Positions 37,557 through 49,900 of a DNA stretch of 64,000 bases are shown one piece after another (position 1 is the first letter of the stretch; each line of letters starts with the position of its first letter). Position numbers and translations under genes: made by a program. The notes under the pieces are model-generated. The model did no database searches. It saw only the letters and a program-made list of their open reading frames with translations, and had not been told where the DNA came from. This DNA is from Owenia fusiformis (lineage: Eukaryota > Annelida > Polychaeta > Sabellida > Oweniidae), in assembly GCA_903813345.2 (NCBI GenBank), contig CAIIXF020000008.1, positions 36,916,867-36,980,866 on the forward strand, given 5' to 3'.

Positions 37557-39237
37557 ATGAAGAGATATAGGTATTCAGAGTCGAATCCACTGAAATCTGG
37601 AAAGTGGGGCCAAAGGTTGAACATTTTTTATTTCTTTGTTGCTTGGAATGCATTTGGCCTATGCATTTATGATTATATGAAGAGAAAGCAACCAACTGAC
37701 GATTCATGGATTGGCCTGTCGTGGAGTAAGTATAAAAATATCCAATGTTATCATATCCATATGATTTTTTCAGTGCCTGACAGTGGCTCTGAGAACGTCT
37801 TGATAGGTTGTCTGTCTGATTACAACATGGGGGAATTCTCCATGCCTTGCAAACTTAAATGACCTATCTCAATATTAGTTGAATACCCAAATGGGTTCAG
37901 AACGAGGACATTTTCCCTTTTCGTCAAGAAAGATCGCACTTCTTTTCAAGATGGCGGTAGGTTTTAGAAGGGGAATCCCCATATTGACATCTGCGTCTGG
38001 TACTGCAGAGTACAGATATGCCAATAGATGGGGTTTTGATGATTGAAATAAGCTAAACAACATGCAAAAATTGTGATCAAGATTAAAAATTTCCTTGTTC
38101 TGCCGATCAACCCATACAATTAGTTAGTTACTGTAAAACGGGTATTGTTAGTGAGGGGTAATTGTTAGCAATTGTTAGCGATCGCTATAGTTTCGCTAAA
38201 AATTCAATTCACTAAAATAAACCAGGCGCTAAAATTTGCAAATTCCCGGGAAACTACATGAATACTAGTATTTAAGGAGCTTTTCGTTCAGTGCTCGACT
38301 TCCGGTTTGTAATTTGAAAAAGGTAATTATTTTGGACCAATACCATTTGCGGTAGAAGTCTTACATTTTGATAATTCCTCTGTCATGTCCGTTATTCATT
38401 CTTCTGCCATAAATGATAAAATTTCTAATGCATTTCGCTAATTTGATTTTTTAAAGATTAATCTTCATTTCGCTTCAATTTCCCGCGCTAAAACCCCCTA
38501 AAATTGAAAAATCGCTAAAATTTCCTGGTGTCAAAATTACCCGTTTTACAGTATTAACGTAATAAGTGTAGGAAGCATGGATTGTTCTCCCATATTGTAA
38601 GCGTACAGGCAAAATATTGGACCATTCTCAGGACTAAAGTCCTGGCACGGAATAACATATTTATCCTTTCTACTCTATGGCTGTAGCGAAGACCATGGGT
38701 GTTTCTTGGTATAACATGAGCCTTACTTTTTGAGAATAAAGATCATCTGCTAATCGTTCAAAGTTACTGCGAAATTATTTTGACATTCATATTGTATAAA
38801 TTGACTTTTATTCAGAATGATGCATATATCTTACTTATCTAACTTATCAGTTACAGAATAAATGGTGTTCACTGTGGCTTACTCCAATTGAAACAGTATA
38901 AATCCCTATTGTTGTTTTATTTGCACTAACTTAATGTCAATGCCATTGATCTTCAAAATGATAATCACCACACTTGAAGCTGATTTTAACATTTAGGCTT
39001 TGATATGCTTGATGCATTATGTAAAATGTTACATTTTGGGTTCATGGCTTTTCATGAGATACTTTTAAATTAATTTATTTCCGTATCATTATTCCAGCAC
39101 AAAAATATTTGAAAATGATGAAAAAAGAGGATGAAGAAATACAGCACATAAAGTTCAGTGGTTTCAAGAAAGTCTCATCTAACAAGGAAACAATCAGTGA
39201 TCTCACAACCCCCAGTGACCTCGCAGGAAAGAATTAG
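37557..39237 (+). CDS. Unrecognised 102-aa single-pass membrane protein (2 exons)
   Basis: The coding exons are 37557-37725 and 39098-39237, joined by a GTAAGT donor and a TTCCAG acceptor in matching phase. The product is 102 aa: a basic N-terminus (~1-20), one hydrophobic segment (~21-38, LNIFYFFVAWNAFGLCIYDY), then a charged, lysine-rich tail with MMKKEDEEIQ and ending DLAGKN. The short basic lead and single membrane segment resemble small mitochondrial inner-membrane or other SMIM-type proteins, but I do not recognise the family and assign no function. Support for a real gene is the clean splice structure, the shared promoter with RNASEH2C and the orientation with B3GALNT2 just downstream. 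If unspliced, the first exon reads on to a 101-codon ORF, which I consider less likely. Confidence 0.7.
38131..38551. mobile_element. 421-bp TIR element with CTGTAAAACGGGTA ends
   Basis: The left CTGTAAAACGGGTA and the right TACCCGTTTTACAG are inverted, with TA outside both (38129-38130 and 38552-38553). Inside, GCTAAAAATTC/GCTAAAATTTCC words continue the partial symmetry. It is non-coding and sits in the intron of the small membrane protein gene. A Tc1/mariner-like MITE is likely. Confidence 0.75.
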
Positions 39238-39485
39238 ATACACAATATAGTTTATTCAGACAGGTAGATATTATAATGGTGCATGCTTACATGAAATATT
39301 TTGTTTTCTGTAAAATCGGACTCGCTGGTATTTAGAATTCAATTAGATGTTGATACCATGTTTGCATTGAGAAGTAAATGAAAATTTGTTATGTATTGGT
39401 CATTTAAATATTCTTTTGTTATTTCAGTTAGACTGTAACAGCATACAACAACATTTTCTAGAGAAGTTTTTCGTTACCTACTAAA

Positions 39486-40928
39486 ATGTGTCAGCTGTTT
39501 CTGGGTGTATTCTTTGCATTGATTGCCATATTGATGTACTATGTTATCCTGCAGTATGAGGATCATAAAGAAGTGCCTCATTATCATATTATCGTTGGTG
39601 TCATGTCCGCCCGCAATCACTACAAACAGAGACAAGCTATACGGGATACATGGTTGGCGCATTCACAAACGCAAGCTAACATAAGCAATAAAGTCGTAGT
39701 CAAATTTGTTCTGGGTAAGAAAGCGTGCCATATACCTCCTGAGGACAGATTAGACCCATATTCTTGTGAAAGATGGGACGTTCAGGTCTCAGATTGGGAA
39801 AATGACATCACAGTTGCCAAAGTTGATAACACTTCTCCAAGTATTAAACAAGTCACCGCTATTGAACAATTAACATTTAAAGTACATCACCCAATAGTGA
39901 TTACAAAAATAGGCCTTTTAGCTGGTGATACTATGCATTTGAACTATAAGGTGAAATTAGTGGACTCACTAAATGGTGAAACTATAGCAAGTGCTGTATT
40001 TAGTGACTCCCAGCCAGGGCTCCCACAAGAAGGGTTCCGATACAGGGCAGTAGAGAATTATTTACTCCCTAAGCACTTTGAGGGGACAATCATTGGTGAA
40101 ATTCTTGATTCTGAAATTACTAACAGCACCAATACAACAACTGGCTTTAACATTGACAATTTCAACATCAAGCTTTATAATGGCAGTGGCATTATCAGTC
40201 TATACGCGAGTGATATATTTCAGACCAATCAAACCTCACCAGTTGTATCCTTCATGTTCAAAGTCTATGAACCTGGTGCTCTTAAGCTACATATAGCTGG
40301 TAAAAAACTTAGAGCTTTCGAATGGGGGGAGAGCATGGAACTAGAAAACATCAAAGTCACAGAGGAATTCATTGAAAAAAATGATATGGTCCTGGTTAAT
40401 GTGATTGATACATACAGGAATTTACCTCTAAAGTTATTGAAGTTCTACACGTGGATGACTCAGCGGTATATGTTTAATTACACGCTAAAAACAGATGATG
40501 ATTGCTATCTTAATCTTGAAAATATTGTTGAAAGAAGTAGACTGATTTTAGACGAGGGAGGCTCTAAACAATGGTGGGGACAATTTAGACGCAATTGGTA
40601 TGTTGAACGTCATGGAAAATGGTCGGAAAGATTATATACGTCATCATCATACCCGACATTTGGTTGCGGAGCCGGGAATGTTCTATCATCAGATTTGGTA
40701 TATTGGCTTGCGGATAATGAAGAAAATCTACAGGTGTATCAGGGTGAGGATGTCTCCCTGGGGATTTGGTTGGCTGCCCTTGGGCCGCAGTTTATAGCTG
40801 ACGCTCACTGGCAGTGTGATAATAGAACATGTGAACCAGATATGTACAATATGCCAGAACTCAGTCCCCAGCAGTTGACGAATATGTGGCAAAATAAAAT
40901 GAAATGTGGAAACCCTTGTGGCTGTTAA
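39486..40928 (+). CDS. B3GALNT2: B3GALNT2, beta-1,3-N-acetylgalactosaminyltransferase 2 (single coding exon)
   Basis: The 480-aa protein is close to the ~500 aa of human B3GALNT2 and collinear with it. It has a short cytosolic N-terminus with a membrane anchor (~4-23), then GT31 motifs: VGVMSARN and RQAIRDTW (~49-56), RLDPYSCERW, VVDTYRN-like VIDTYRNLPLKLL, KTDDDCY (DDD at 337-339, the metal and UDP-sugar binding DxD), WWGQFRRNW, and YQGEDVSLGIW (E421, D422). It ends with a Cys-rich CGNPCGC tail. It is a type II ER/Golgi enzyme that adds GalNAc to GlcNAc-beta-O-mannose on alpha-dystroglycan. Several N-glycosylation sequons are present. The coding region has no intron, whereas the human gene has many. 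An acceptor (TTATTTCAG) ends at 39427, so a spliced leader exon lies upstream. AATAAA sites occur at ~40953 and 41031-41040. Confidence 0.95.
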   Translation: MCQLFLGVFFALIAILMYYVILQYEDHKEVPHYHIIVGVMSARNHYKQRQAIRDTWLAHSQTQANISNKVVVKFVLGKKACHIPPEDRLDPYSCERWDVQVSDWENDITVAKVDNTSPSIKQVTAIEQLTFKVHHPIVITKIGLLAGDTMHLNYKVKLVDSLNGETIASAVFSDSQPGLPQEGFRYRAVENYLLPKHFEGTIIGEILDSEITNSTNTTTGFNIDNFNIKLYNGSGIISLYASDIFQTNQTSPVVSFMFKVYEPGALKLHIAGKKLRAFEWGESMELENIKVTEEFIEKNDMVLVNVIDTYRNLPLKLLKFYTWMTQRYMFNYTLKTDDDCYLNLENIVERSRLILDEGGSKQWWGQFRRNWYVERHGKWSERLYTSSSYPTFGCGAGNVLSSDLVYWLADNEENLQVYQGEDVSLGIWLAALGPQFIADAHWQCDNRTCEPDMYNMPELSPQQLTNMWQNKMKCGNPCGC

Positions 40929-41030
40929 CTTAAAAAAATGAATATTAGTTAAATAAAGGGGTAACTAGGTTTCTTAATCCCTTATTGACCATCCACTCTA
41001 TGGGAATAGAGTTTATGAGCATCTGGGAAA

Positions 41031-41040
41031 AATAAATAAA
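41031..41040 (+). terminator. Probable polyadenylation signal of B3GALNT2
   Basis: AATAAATAAA, a doubled AATAAA, lies ~100 bp after the B3GALNT2 stop codon. An earlier AATAAA at ~40953 is an alternative. Confidence 0.55.
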
Positions 41041-44000
41041 AGGTCATAATGTCAGTGTTAGAAAAATAGACTCTTCAATGGTCTTACACATTTTAAGGTA
41101 GATAATGGCAAGTATTTTTGCAAAAATGGGGATAGTATTATTGAAAATTCAATCTAATTGCATTTAATATTGCCACAAATTACATTTTAATTATTCATTT
41201 ATCAGATCATTGTTCAAAATAGATAATTTCTCTTGAAATAGTATATTAGTATAGAAGATGCATGTTTGAATCGGTATCAGTTGTATGAATACAGCGCAGT
41301 ATTTGCTGTTTTAGTCAACACATTGTTTTTTGCTCATGATATTGTAGGGTAGACTGCACTTTATGAATATGGTAAATTGCCTTAATTTGGCGCTATTTAA
41401 TTTTACGGATTGGGCTGCTATTTTCAGATTGACCATCATCATTCGTGTTACTCACTCCACATTTCGCCACTGGTAATGCAGTTTTATCTTTCCTGGTATC
41501 AAGATTGTTTTTTCTAAACCAGCAGGGACTTTGTAGATTTTCAGAAATAGTGTAAAATTGACATTTTATCAATGTTTCAATCAAGACTTTCATAAATATT
41601 ATCGTGCAAGGTAACACATGGAAAAGGCACCGGAAGAAAATCCGATAGAATTTCATTTTCAAAAAATCGGCAGAGACTTAAATTGGCATTTTTATCAATC
41701 CGCAAAATTAAAACCACCATCCACCATCATATTAAAGCAATTTACAGTATGCATTTGTTCTTGGATAACAAAGGATATGTTTGAAGTGTAAATAGTGACC
41801 TATTATAAGTGTTCACTAATTGCTACATTTAGATTAATTGTATTACTAACATGAAATCAAGTGATTGGTACTCTCTTCTTTAAAAAGAATTTGCAAAAGA
41901 CAAATCAACATTTCAAAATTTGTTATTGTTTTGAGAGGGTTTAAGTCACAACTTTTGAAATGTGGACACCATACCATATGGAAAAACATTGAATAATTTA
42001 AAAATGATTGTCAAAGGATTATTTTGTTGAACATTTATTTATTTTTAGTAAAATATAGCATAAAGTTCAAAGAAGATAATGCATTATAAAATGTACATCA
42101 GGACTTACCTTAAAAAGTACACCATGTTTGACTGTGTAATCCACGAATATCAAAAGGTATACAGCAAGTGTGAAAAGCTCAATATTTGATTGACTTAAAT
42201 TATAAAATGAAGTAAAACCTCTGTAACGGCTTTACGAATGCAATAAAACTTGTTTATGAAAAGACCTCTCTGAATATGTGAACACTTTCTGTCACATTGC
42301 TGACCAGATTTATGGCAGTGGTGATCATGCCATAAGCACCTCACAATCTGAATGCCCTTGAATATGAACACCTCAAAATGTGAACACATCAAAATATGAA
42401 CACTCTCAGCTGAAAATGAAAATACTTTGTGCTTTAATTTCTGTAAATTACAGGGTTCCAATAAAGTCCATTTTCACATTATACAGACTTTGTATTCTAA
42501 GTGTAAAGAGCCTTTATGGACCCCCTGTATATTTGAGTCTCATATTATTACAACCTCCACTTGTAAACATTAAAGTCAGTTTGAGCAGCATTCACTGATA
42601 TACAGGTCACTATTTTAGAGCACATGTACCACAAAAAATGTTGTCATGGTGTTGTAGTCTGATTTTTTATTAATTTTGTTAGAATTGACTAACTAATGTT
42701 TTTGCTCAATTATTGTTAAGATAAGTAGAGAAATAAAGTTATAGGATAATTAATAGTTTTCAATTCTTATTGCTGAGAAATAGAGCATCAAGAGGTATTT
42801 CAACACTGCAGTGTTGTAAAGATGGCAGCACTTTAAATCTGAATAGATTGAAAATGCACAATACACATGTTTGTATTAAAAGGTATGCACTGGCATACAC
42901 TTTATATCAAATGTAATAGACATAAAATGCACATTCTGACAATGACATCTTTAAAGTCCTTTTAGTTCCTTAGAAATTTATGGATGTTTTAATTATACAA
43001 GTTAAAAGGACGTAAAACAAAGAATCCGCTTCTTGTGGCCTAAGCCAGAAACCAATGGACAACCAAAAGTTTGTTAATTTTCAAAAAATATGAGACACAA
43101 AACATTCAAAGAAATTTTTATTTTTTTAAATTCCATGTGAGTACTTCTAATACATTGCGCCCAATATAGAGGTAAAATTGCACGATATGTTCTGTGTATG
43201 TTGGTGAATGTAATTACGTAGGCGACATCTTTATTTAAATCATTTAAGTTTTGGATGCAGTGTGCACACCTACAATCCACACATGTAGGGAAATATATTA
43301 GACGGTGACTGCAGAGACCATGACTGTTATATCGCACTGTGTTCACCCCTCCAATTGATATACACACTGCTCATAAACATAAATGGAGGGGGGTACAAGG
43401 ATTTGATGCAAGACTAATTAGAATTCTGTACATATGCAACAGCCTGGATTTAGTACATTGAACACCTCTCTTAACGTTCTAAACTTGAGTGGACACCTCT
43501 TATTGTAAACTCACTCGTGTATCCTCGTGTATTCTTCAATTGAAAACAATTCTCTGAAGAGTCCCTGAATGATGAGGCAGCGAGTTCGCGTATATTCGCC
43601 GGAATGCAACTTTCGGCTGTCGGCTACCGGATTAACCTACTGAAGTATACTTTCTAATTGTGTTCAATGGTAAGACATTTTCTCTCCCCTTTTGGTACTT
43701 GTGCTTCCATCTTTTACTCAATGCGATCACAAGTTGGATCCAGCAGTGTTCACTCCATACAGGTTTTACTGTACTACAATATATTGCACTGGCGAGTTAA
43801 ACATGAGTTATGACAGGGCCAATAATGTGCCTATCCCAGGCCCTTCACAATTTATGTTATATGTTTGTATGAGTTTAATATGAAAATAAAAACAATAACT
43901 ACCTATAAAATGAGTTAATAATTCTACGTAACGAGGGCAAACAAGTTCTAACTCATTCATCGAAGTTAGAAGGGGATATGTTTAACCCTACACCCCCCAC

Positions 44001-46977
44001 AAAAAGTTTGACATCCGGAAATCCCCATTTGTGTTGACGCCTATTTACGTGTGAAATTTTAAATCCCATTAATACAGGGAATGAAATTTTCATTATATTC
44101 GGACTAGTTTTATTCGAGCATAAAAAGGTTTCCAAAATTTAAAACACGCTATCAAATTATCACTTCCGGTTTCTAAACTTATGGAGGGGAGTGTAGGTCT
44201 ATAACCCTGCATATAAAATATAAATACGACAGTTCAACATGTGAAAAGAAGGTTCAAACATTTGACACCGTGTTTTGTCTGAATTGTATTTTGACTGAAT
44301 GAGCTTTTAGCTCTTAGACTCATATTGTATAAAGTCTATAAAAACTTATAATTTACCTATGAATTTACCAGATGTTTGTTTGATTTTACTCTTATGTTAA
44401 AATTTCTATTAAGTTATTTTTATAAGGACCTAACCACATATTGCCCCAGTCTGCAATTTAACTGCTATTTAGCATTATGGCGCAACCATTGGATCATCGA
44501 GAGATTTATTTTTTTCTAAAAAAATCTGGGCCTAAACTTTTGTTTGCAAGTTAATCATTATTGGTGAAAAAGTTATCCGAGTGGTAGTTCTTCAATATTG
44601 AAGCAAAAATTTGCCCTCCATCGGTCAAAAACATTCTGGTCCATGCTGTTTCTGAATTAAGAAGAGATAAACAGTTTTTCAGTAAAAAGATTCGCTGCCA
44701 AGATCAAATATGCTTAATGTCCATTCCCCTCCTACAGAGAATTAGAAACTGCACTGATTGACCTCTGTGAGTCTGTTTCAGCTTTGTTTGTTCAAAATAC
44801 AAATCGTGTTAGTTTGCTTTGGATGTCTGATAACGCGTCCAATCAATGCATTGAAATATGTCTGGGTCTAACTCAGTTACCATTGAGAAAATACATGACT
44901 GAGTCGATTCTCACCCGCGAGGGGTCAAAAGCAATGCAAAAGCGTTCATCCCTTCCTTGCAAGCTGTAAAACAGAAATATGTGAAGAATGTTGTTTTCCG
45001 GCATTTCCACGGGACTCAAGATCAATATCTATAATCAACATGCGTTCTGTTGTTTTCAGCTATCTATTCTCACCTTAACCTAGGGAAGTGTATCATATGC
45101 CTACTATAAATTGTACTACAGTATGTTTGACAAAAGAAATGCAGAAAAATCACAAAAAAGGAGCGTGTGGCTGTTTATGTCATGCATGTGGAAAAATCAC
45201 TTCTTTTTACTACGTTACTTCCATGTCTAGTATGTGGAATAACAAACTTCTACGAGCAATCTATAATGATCCGAGCCTTTCCACAGACACAATGGCACTT
45301 TCTTAGGAAATCTACGGCACCAAAAAGAAATGAAACGTCATGATAACCCTTGATACGAGTCCCTATTTACTTTACATTGTAGATTTGGTATGTAGGGAAG
45401 GGATGGGGCACGAGGGCAGACCCAGAGTCTAGTTATAAACTACCCGAAGACGAAGCTCTCTTTTAAGAAGCGAAGTCAAACGAATGCAAGGGTAACGAGG
45501 GCTTGCTAAATTGAGAGTAACTTTTCACGTGTAAAACTTATAATTTGTTCAGCTCAGTTTCTCATTTTGTTTCGCTATGATATGCCAGATCCATTTCGTT
45601 AGAGGATGGTCCGTCTGAGATTCCCAATCAAAGACTAATTAAAGTCTCATTAAAAAGATCGATCTGTTACCTTCCTGTTTGTGACTTTTCAATCTTTAAA
45701 AAGTAGAATAAAACCACAAATGTCGCCTCAGATTCTTTTAGTCTGAACCCCAGGGATCTATATCGATAAAAATAAAAAACGTGTGTAAAATTAAAAATAA
45801 AAAACAAGCATGGGCATTTTTGAAATATGGATACTGGATTTACAAATAAAATTACATTTCCCGATTTTAAATCCATATTTTTTATTTTATATTACGTTAA
45901 ATACACGTTTCATTGTACATTTACTTTTTAAGTGTGATGTTTATTTATCCCAGTATCCTGACACCCTTGTATCCCAATATCGTGAAATCCCATTAAACAC
46001 CGGTTGATTGCGGGAGACAAGGATAGGTCAATAGGTAAGTGTCAAGGGTAAATATAAGAAATACCAGGGAAACGGATAGGACCGCTAATAGTTTCAAGGA
46101 AATTGTGGCTTCTTTCTTTCAGAATAATGGCTTCAATCTACTTCAACTTTGAATCCAGACGGCTAGCTGACATCAGATAATTGAATATCACTTACTCAAG
46201 CTTTTAGCTCATCATAAACACTCCCCGGGAAGGATTTCAAGCTGACCGCTTGGACCGACAACCAGAAGCAATCGATGCATCAGTGAATCATAAAGTTTAA
46301 TAGAGGAAGCTACAAAAAGTTTGAGGGAACTTTATGTAGAATTAGTCTTGCCAAACTAGTCATTAATCAACGATACCTACCAGACCATTGGGAAATGAAC
46401 TGTGATAGTGATACCTTTAAAAACGTTCAAGAATCAACGTGAAAGGAACCGACCAACGCCCTTTGCCTTGAGGATCGTATTATTGCATCACTGAAAACAA
46501 CACAAAGCGAGAAAAATGCGCGGAATTGAATAAAGTTACAGAAAGGCTCTAAGCGACCTTACAGACAGGTCAAAGATCGTAAGCCAGATCACAAGATCAG
46601 ACCTGAGGTATTCCAGAGAAATCAATGATAGACTTATAGTTAGGAAGGGTCAGTTGCATAAATCAGTGAGTGAAGATAGTCCGGCAATAGAGATAGCGTA
46701 ACAAAGATAAGTCTTTGAGGGTCTGAGATCCCAGGCCGTATATGCTGAACCAGTTCTATTGTCACCTTACATATCTTGAGAGGTTAACAAATACTATATA
46801 GATATTTACCACTTCAAAACATAGAACTAGACGTTTTATAGCCGTATAGGCAGTTCAGGCGCTAGTTGGCGATCTCATAATAAGGATTCCATCTCGAGTG
46901 GACTTACCGGCCCTTATCGGACTTACGAGATCATTCCGTAGTGGTTGGACGCTGGACTTAGCCGCCCAGTAGGAACA
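41041..46977. other. Intergenic region between B3GALNT2 and nidogen
   Basis: No protein-like ORF is recognised in ~5.9 kb. Relics of the CAGGTTTTACTGTA-ended MITE family are suggested around 42190-42500 and 43440-43780 (GAACACCTC-type words). The last ~900 bp is less AT-rich and should hold the nidogen promoter and leader. I could not place a TATA box or a start site with confidence. Confidence 0.45.
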
Positions 46978-49900
46978 ATGAAGCTTTTTCTCGTATTAGG
47001 ATTATGCCTGGGGGTAGGGGCCATCCCCAGGGGGTTATTCTACCCCTATGGCCCAAGCTCAAATGATACAGCTCTAGAGCAATCAGATGACACTAGTTCC
47101 AATGAAATACACTTAGAAACTGAAATTGTATTCTTCGACGATGTTCATTCCAGTATTTTTGTAAGTATACACACATTTTTGTCTGTAATTTATTTGCACT
47201 GAACATGCCGAGGTCTACTGTGACACAATACCATACGGAAGTACACAATACTTGATCTATTTTATTGTAAACTGTAAAGACTTTTTCAACAGGTGTGATG
47301 AATTTTACACTATACAGGGGTTGACTTGGGAATTGGGAATGGTGATTTTCAATTCTTAATCTTTTATGTAGTTCACGAAATTCTTTTTTGATCGTATCGA
47401 TCATTCCACCTTATTTAAATCAAGTTATTTTTTATAAATTATTGTAATTTAGGGGTAAGGTATAGTATGCTGCACTCAAAGGTGAAGTAGACTTCATTGA
47501 AATCAACGAACCCAAGAACATTATTAATGCGACTGAATATAAATATAGAGCGAGTGAAGCCAGTAAGTCATCGCATGTATGCACAAATGTCATTATCTAT
47601 GACTGATGGGCTTTTTGATTTATCCGTTTCATCTACTTTGGGGTGTTTGTATACACGCCTTGTGCAATGAACCTACATGTAGATTGCATTTCTTTTGGAA
47701 ATCATAATACCGATTAGAGTCAAGTTAGAATATTCAAGGGAGATTTTGCATTGTGCAATCCTTTGGTTTTGAAAGTATTGGTCGATATATATATGGCCTG
47801 GGTGTTTACGTGTGTCCGTCAAACTTAGCATCCTTCCCATCAAGCCTCTGACCCCCTTAGTTCCCAGACTTCACTTTTTAGATACGACCACTCTAAAAAT
47901 TACCATGGTGATTATGCACGAGTGACTGGAAAGTCAGTGCCTAATTATTTAAGAATGAGTGGGAGAAAGGGGAGCAATATACTATATGCATTTACTTCTG
48001 GAGACGCGTGGACAAGTGTTCAATAACAATATGATTGAAATTGACCCGGTCTGCATCCTTAATTTAAGAGACCTTGTTAAAAGAGAGATTCCTAGTTATA
48101 TTTTTGGAGATGCTTTGATTAAAGCAATATTCTGAGTTCTAATGTGTCACTCTTTACACGAGTTGAAATGTTTTAGTCCATCAACAAACACAAATATGAA
48201 TTGCGTTTTGTGTACACGTCGGTTGTATTGTCTTTACGACCATCAAACTACCCTTGCAAATGCTGACTCCGTTTCGAGCTCCGTCACTCCTAAAAAAAGA
48301 AAATGATTCGTTGGTCTAATTTGTATCTATTTGAAAGATTGAAAGACCAGATTGAAAGTCCAGGGGTCAGTGATAATTACAAAGACAATCATGTCTCAGG
48401 GTAATTCATATCAAATTCAAAAAGCATTGTCAAATTATCCAACATAATGCTTGAGGTAAATGAAAGCTAGATTCGATTAAAATCTAGTTGGCAACAATGT
48501 TAGATTATCTGTGCTAGTCAGAGGGCTGGGCTGGTGTGGTTGTCGGTTGAGGATTCAGGGTATGTAAGATCAAACACGATTTAGATTGTAAGGGAAGCCT
48601 AGTAAGTAAAGATCAAAGTAAAGAATATGGCCATATTTTACACTGATATATCAGACCCTCTCTTTCTTAGAGGCTGAAACTATTCTTCACAGCTTAGTAC
48701 CACAATAATATGGCCATCCATCTGTCAGTCTATCATTCTTGAGAGATAGATGCGTTGTTATTTAGACGATGAAACCAAGACGTTCGGAATTTGGCCTTGA
48801 ACGGAGTATTCTACAGTTTTTTCGTAAGAAATGCAACACATTGAAGACATCTGACGAATAGTAAATGGCATTGATAGCCACAAAAAACAAGCCAGAGAAT
48901 ACATATGAAATTTTAGGAATAGTAATTGTCAAAACAAAGAATCTTGTGAAGATTTATAGTTCATTATCAAGTTTGTTCAGCATCAAAGACCTCGAAAAAT
49001 TTGCACCTGTTAGTTGCTAAATGATAGGAAACATACCCGACTCAAAAATCATCCCTTTCAAGCTTTCAATTAGTATTTCCTGAACCGTACCCTATAAGTG
49101 ATAAAAATTAACATAATTTACGTACAACCAAAATCTCGCACATGTTTTTGGACATAATGAAACAGATTGAAACATGTGATGTTATTTCCTCAATGAATTG
49201 TTCCAAAGGGGTTTACTTCAGGCAGAGACAAATAATTACATAAATAAACATATTTTATATGTCTCTGCTTCAGGTGACAATGGGATTAGTAGATATCTAT
49301 TGATTTAGCTAATTAAGTATGATATCTAATCACTAATTAATGTTAGCAAATATTGCAATCTTAGCGTTAAGAACGTGGTGTGGTAGGGGTGGGCTAATAG
49401 TGTTAAAATGTTAACCCCTATAAACCGTGAGAAATATTGATGCTTGGTCATAGTTAGAGTTTTGTCCCCTAAGAACATCTCTCTCCAGTTTGTACTCGTT
49501 GAAGAAAAAAAGATTGGGATGACAAATAAAATACCATTTCATGTAAGAGATGTGGGACGCCCGGGTGAGACGCTCGTGTACCTTTCTGATACGCATCACA
49601 TCTTTCTGTTTTTCCAACAAAAAAGACACTCATGATAGAAGGCCATGATAACTCATGAAGCCCATTTACTGTTGTACCAGCGCATAGTCATATGAAATAC
49701 CCTAATAATTGAAGATAGGTGGAGGGGGGGGGGGTTAAAAACAATAGTAATATAAAAAATAAAGGCGACTTTAGAGAAAACTACCAGTGTTACATTTCTG
49801 ATACTTGTTATCTCATTTCTTCGCAGAAGAATACATCAATCATTCACTCAAAAGATTGAAATCTTAAACCGTCTTGTAGACTAATTGATCAGTGGAAAAA

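Noticed and set aside
44784-45306. Short plus-strand ORFs, one with a Cys-rich CGCLCHACG motif
   Set aside because: Too short, no splice support and no family match. The Cys cluster fits no zinc-binding pattern I know.
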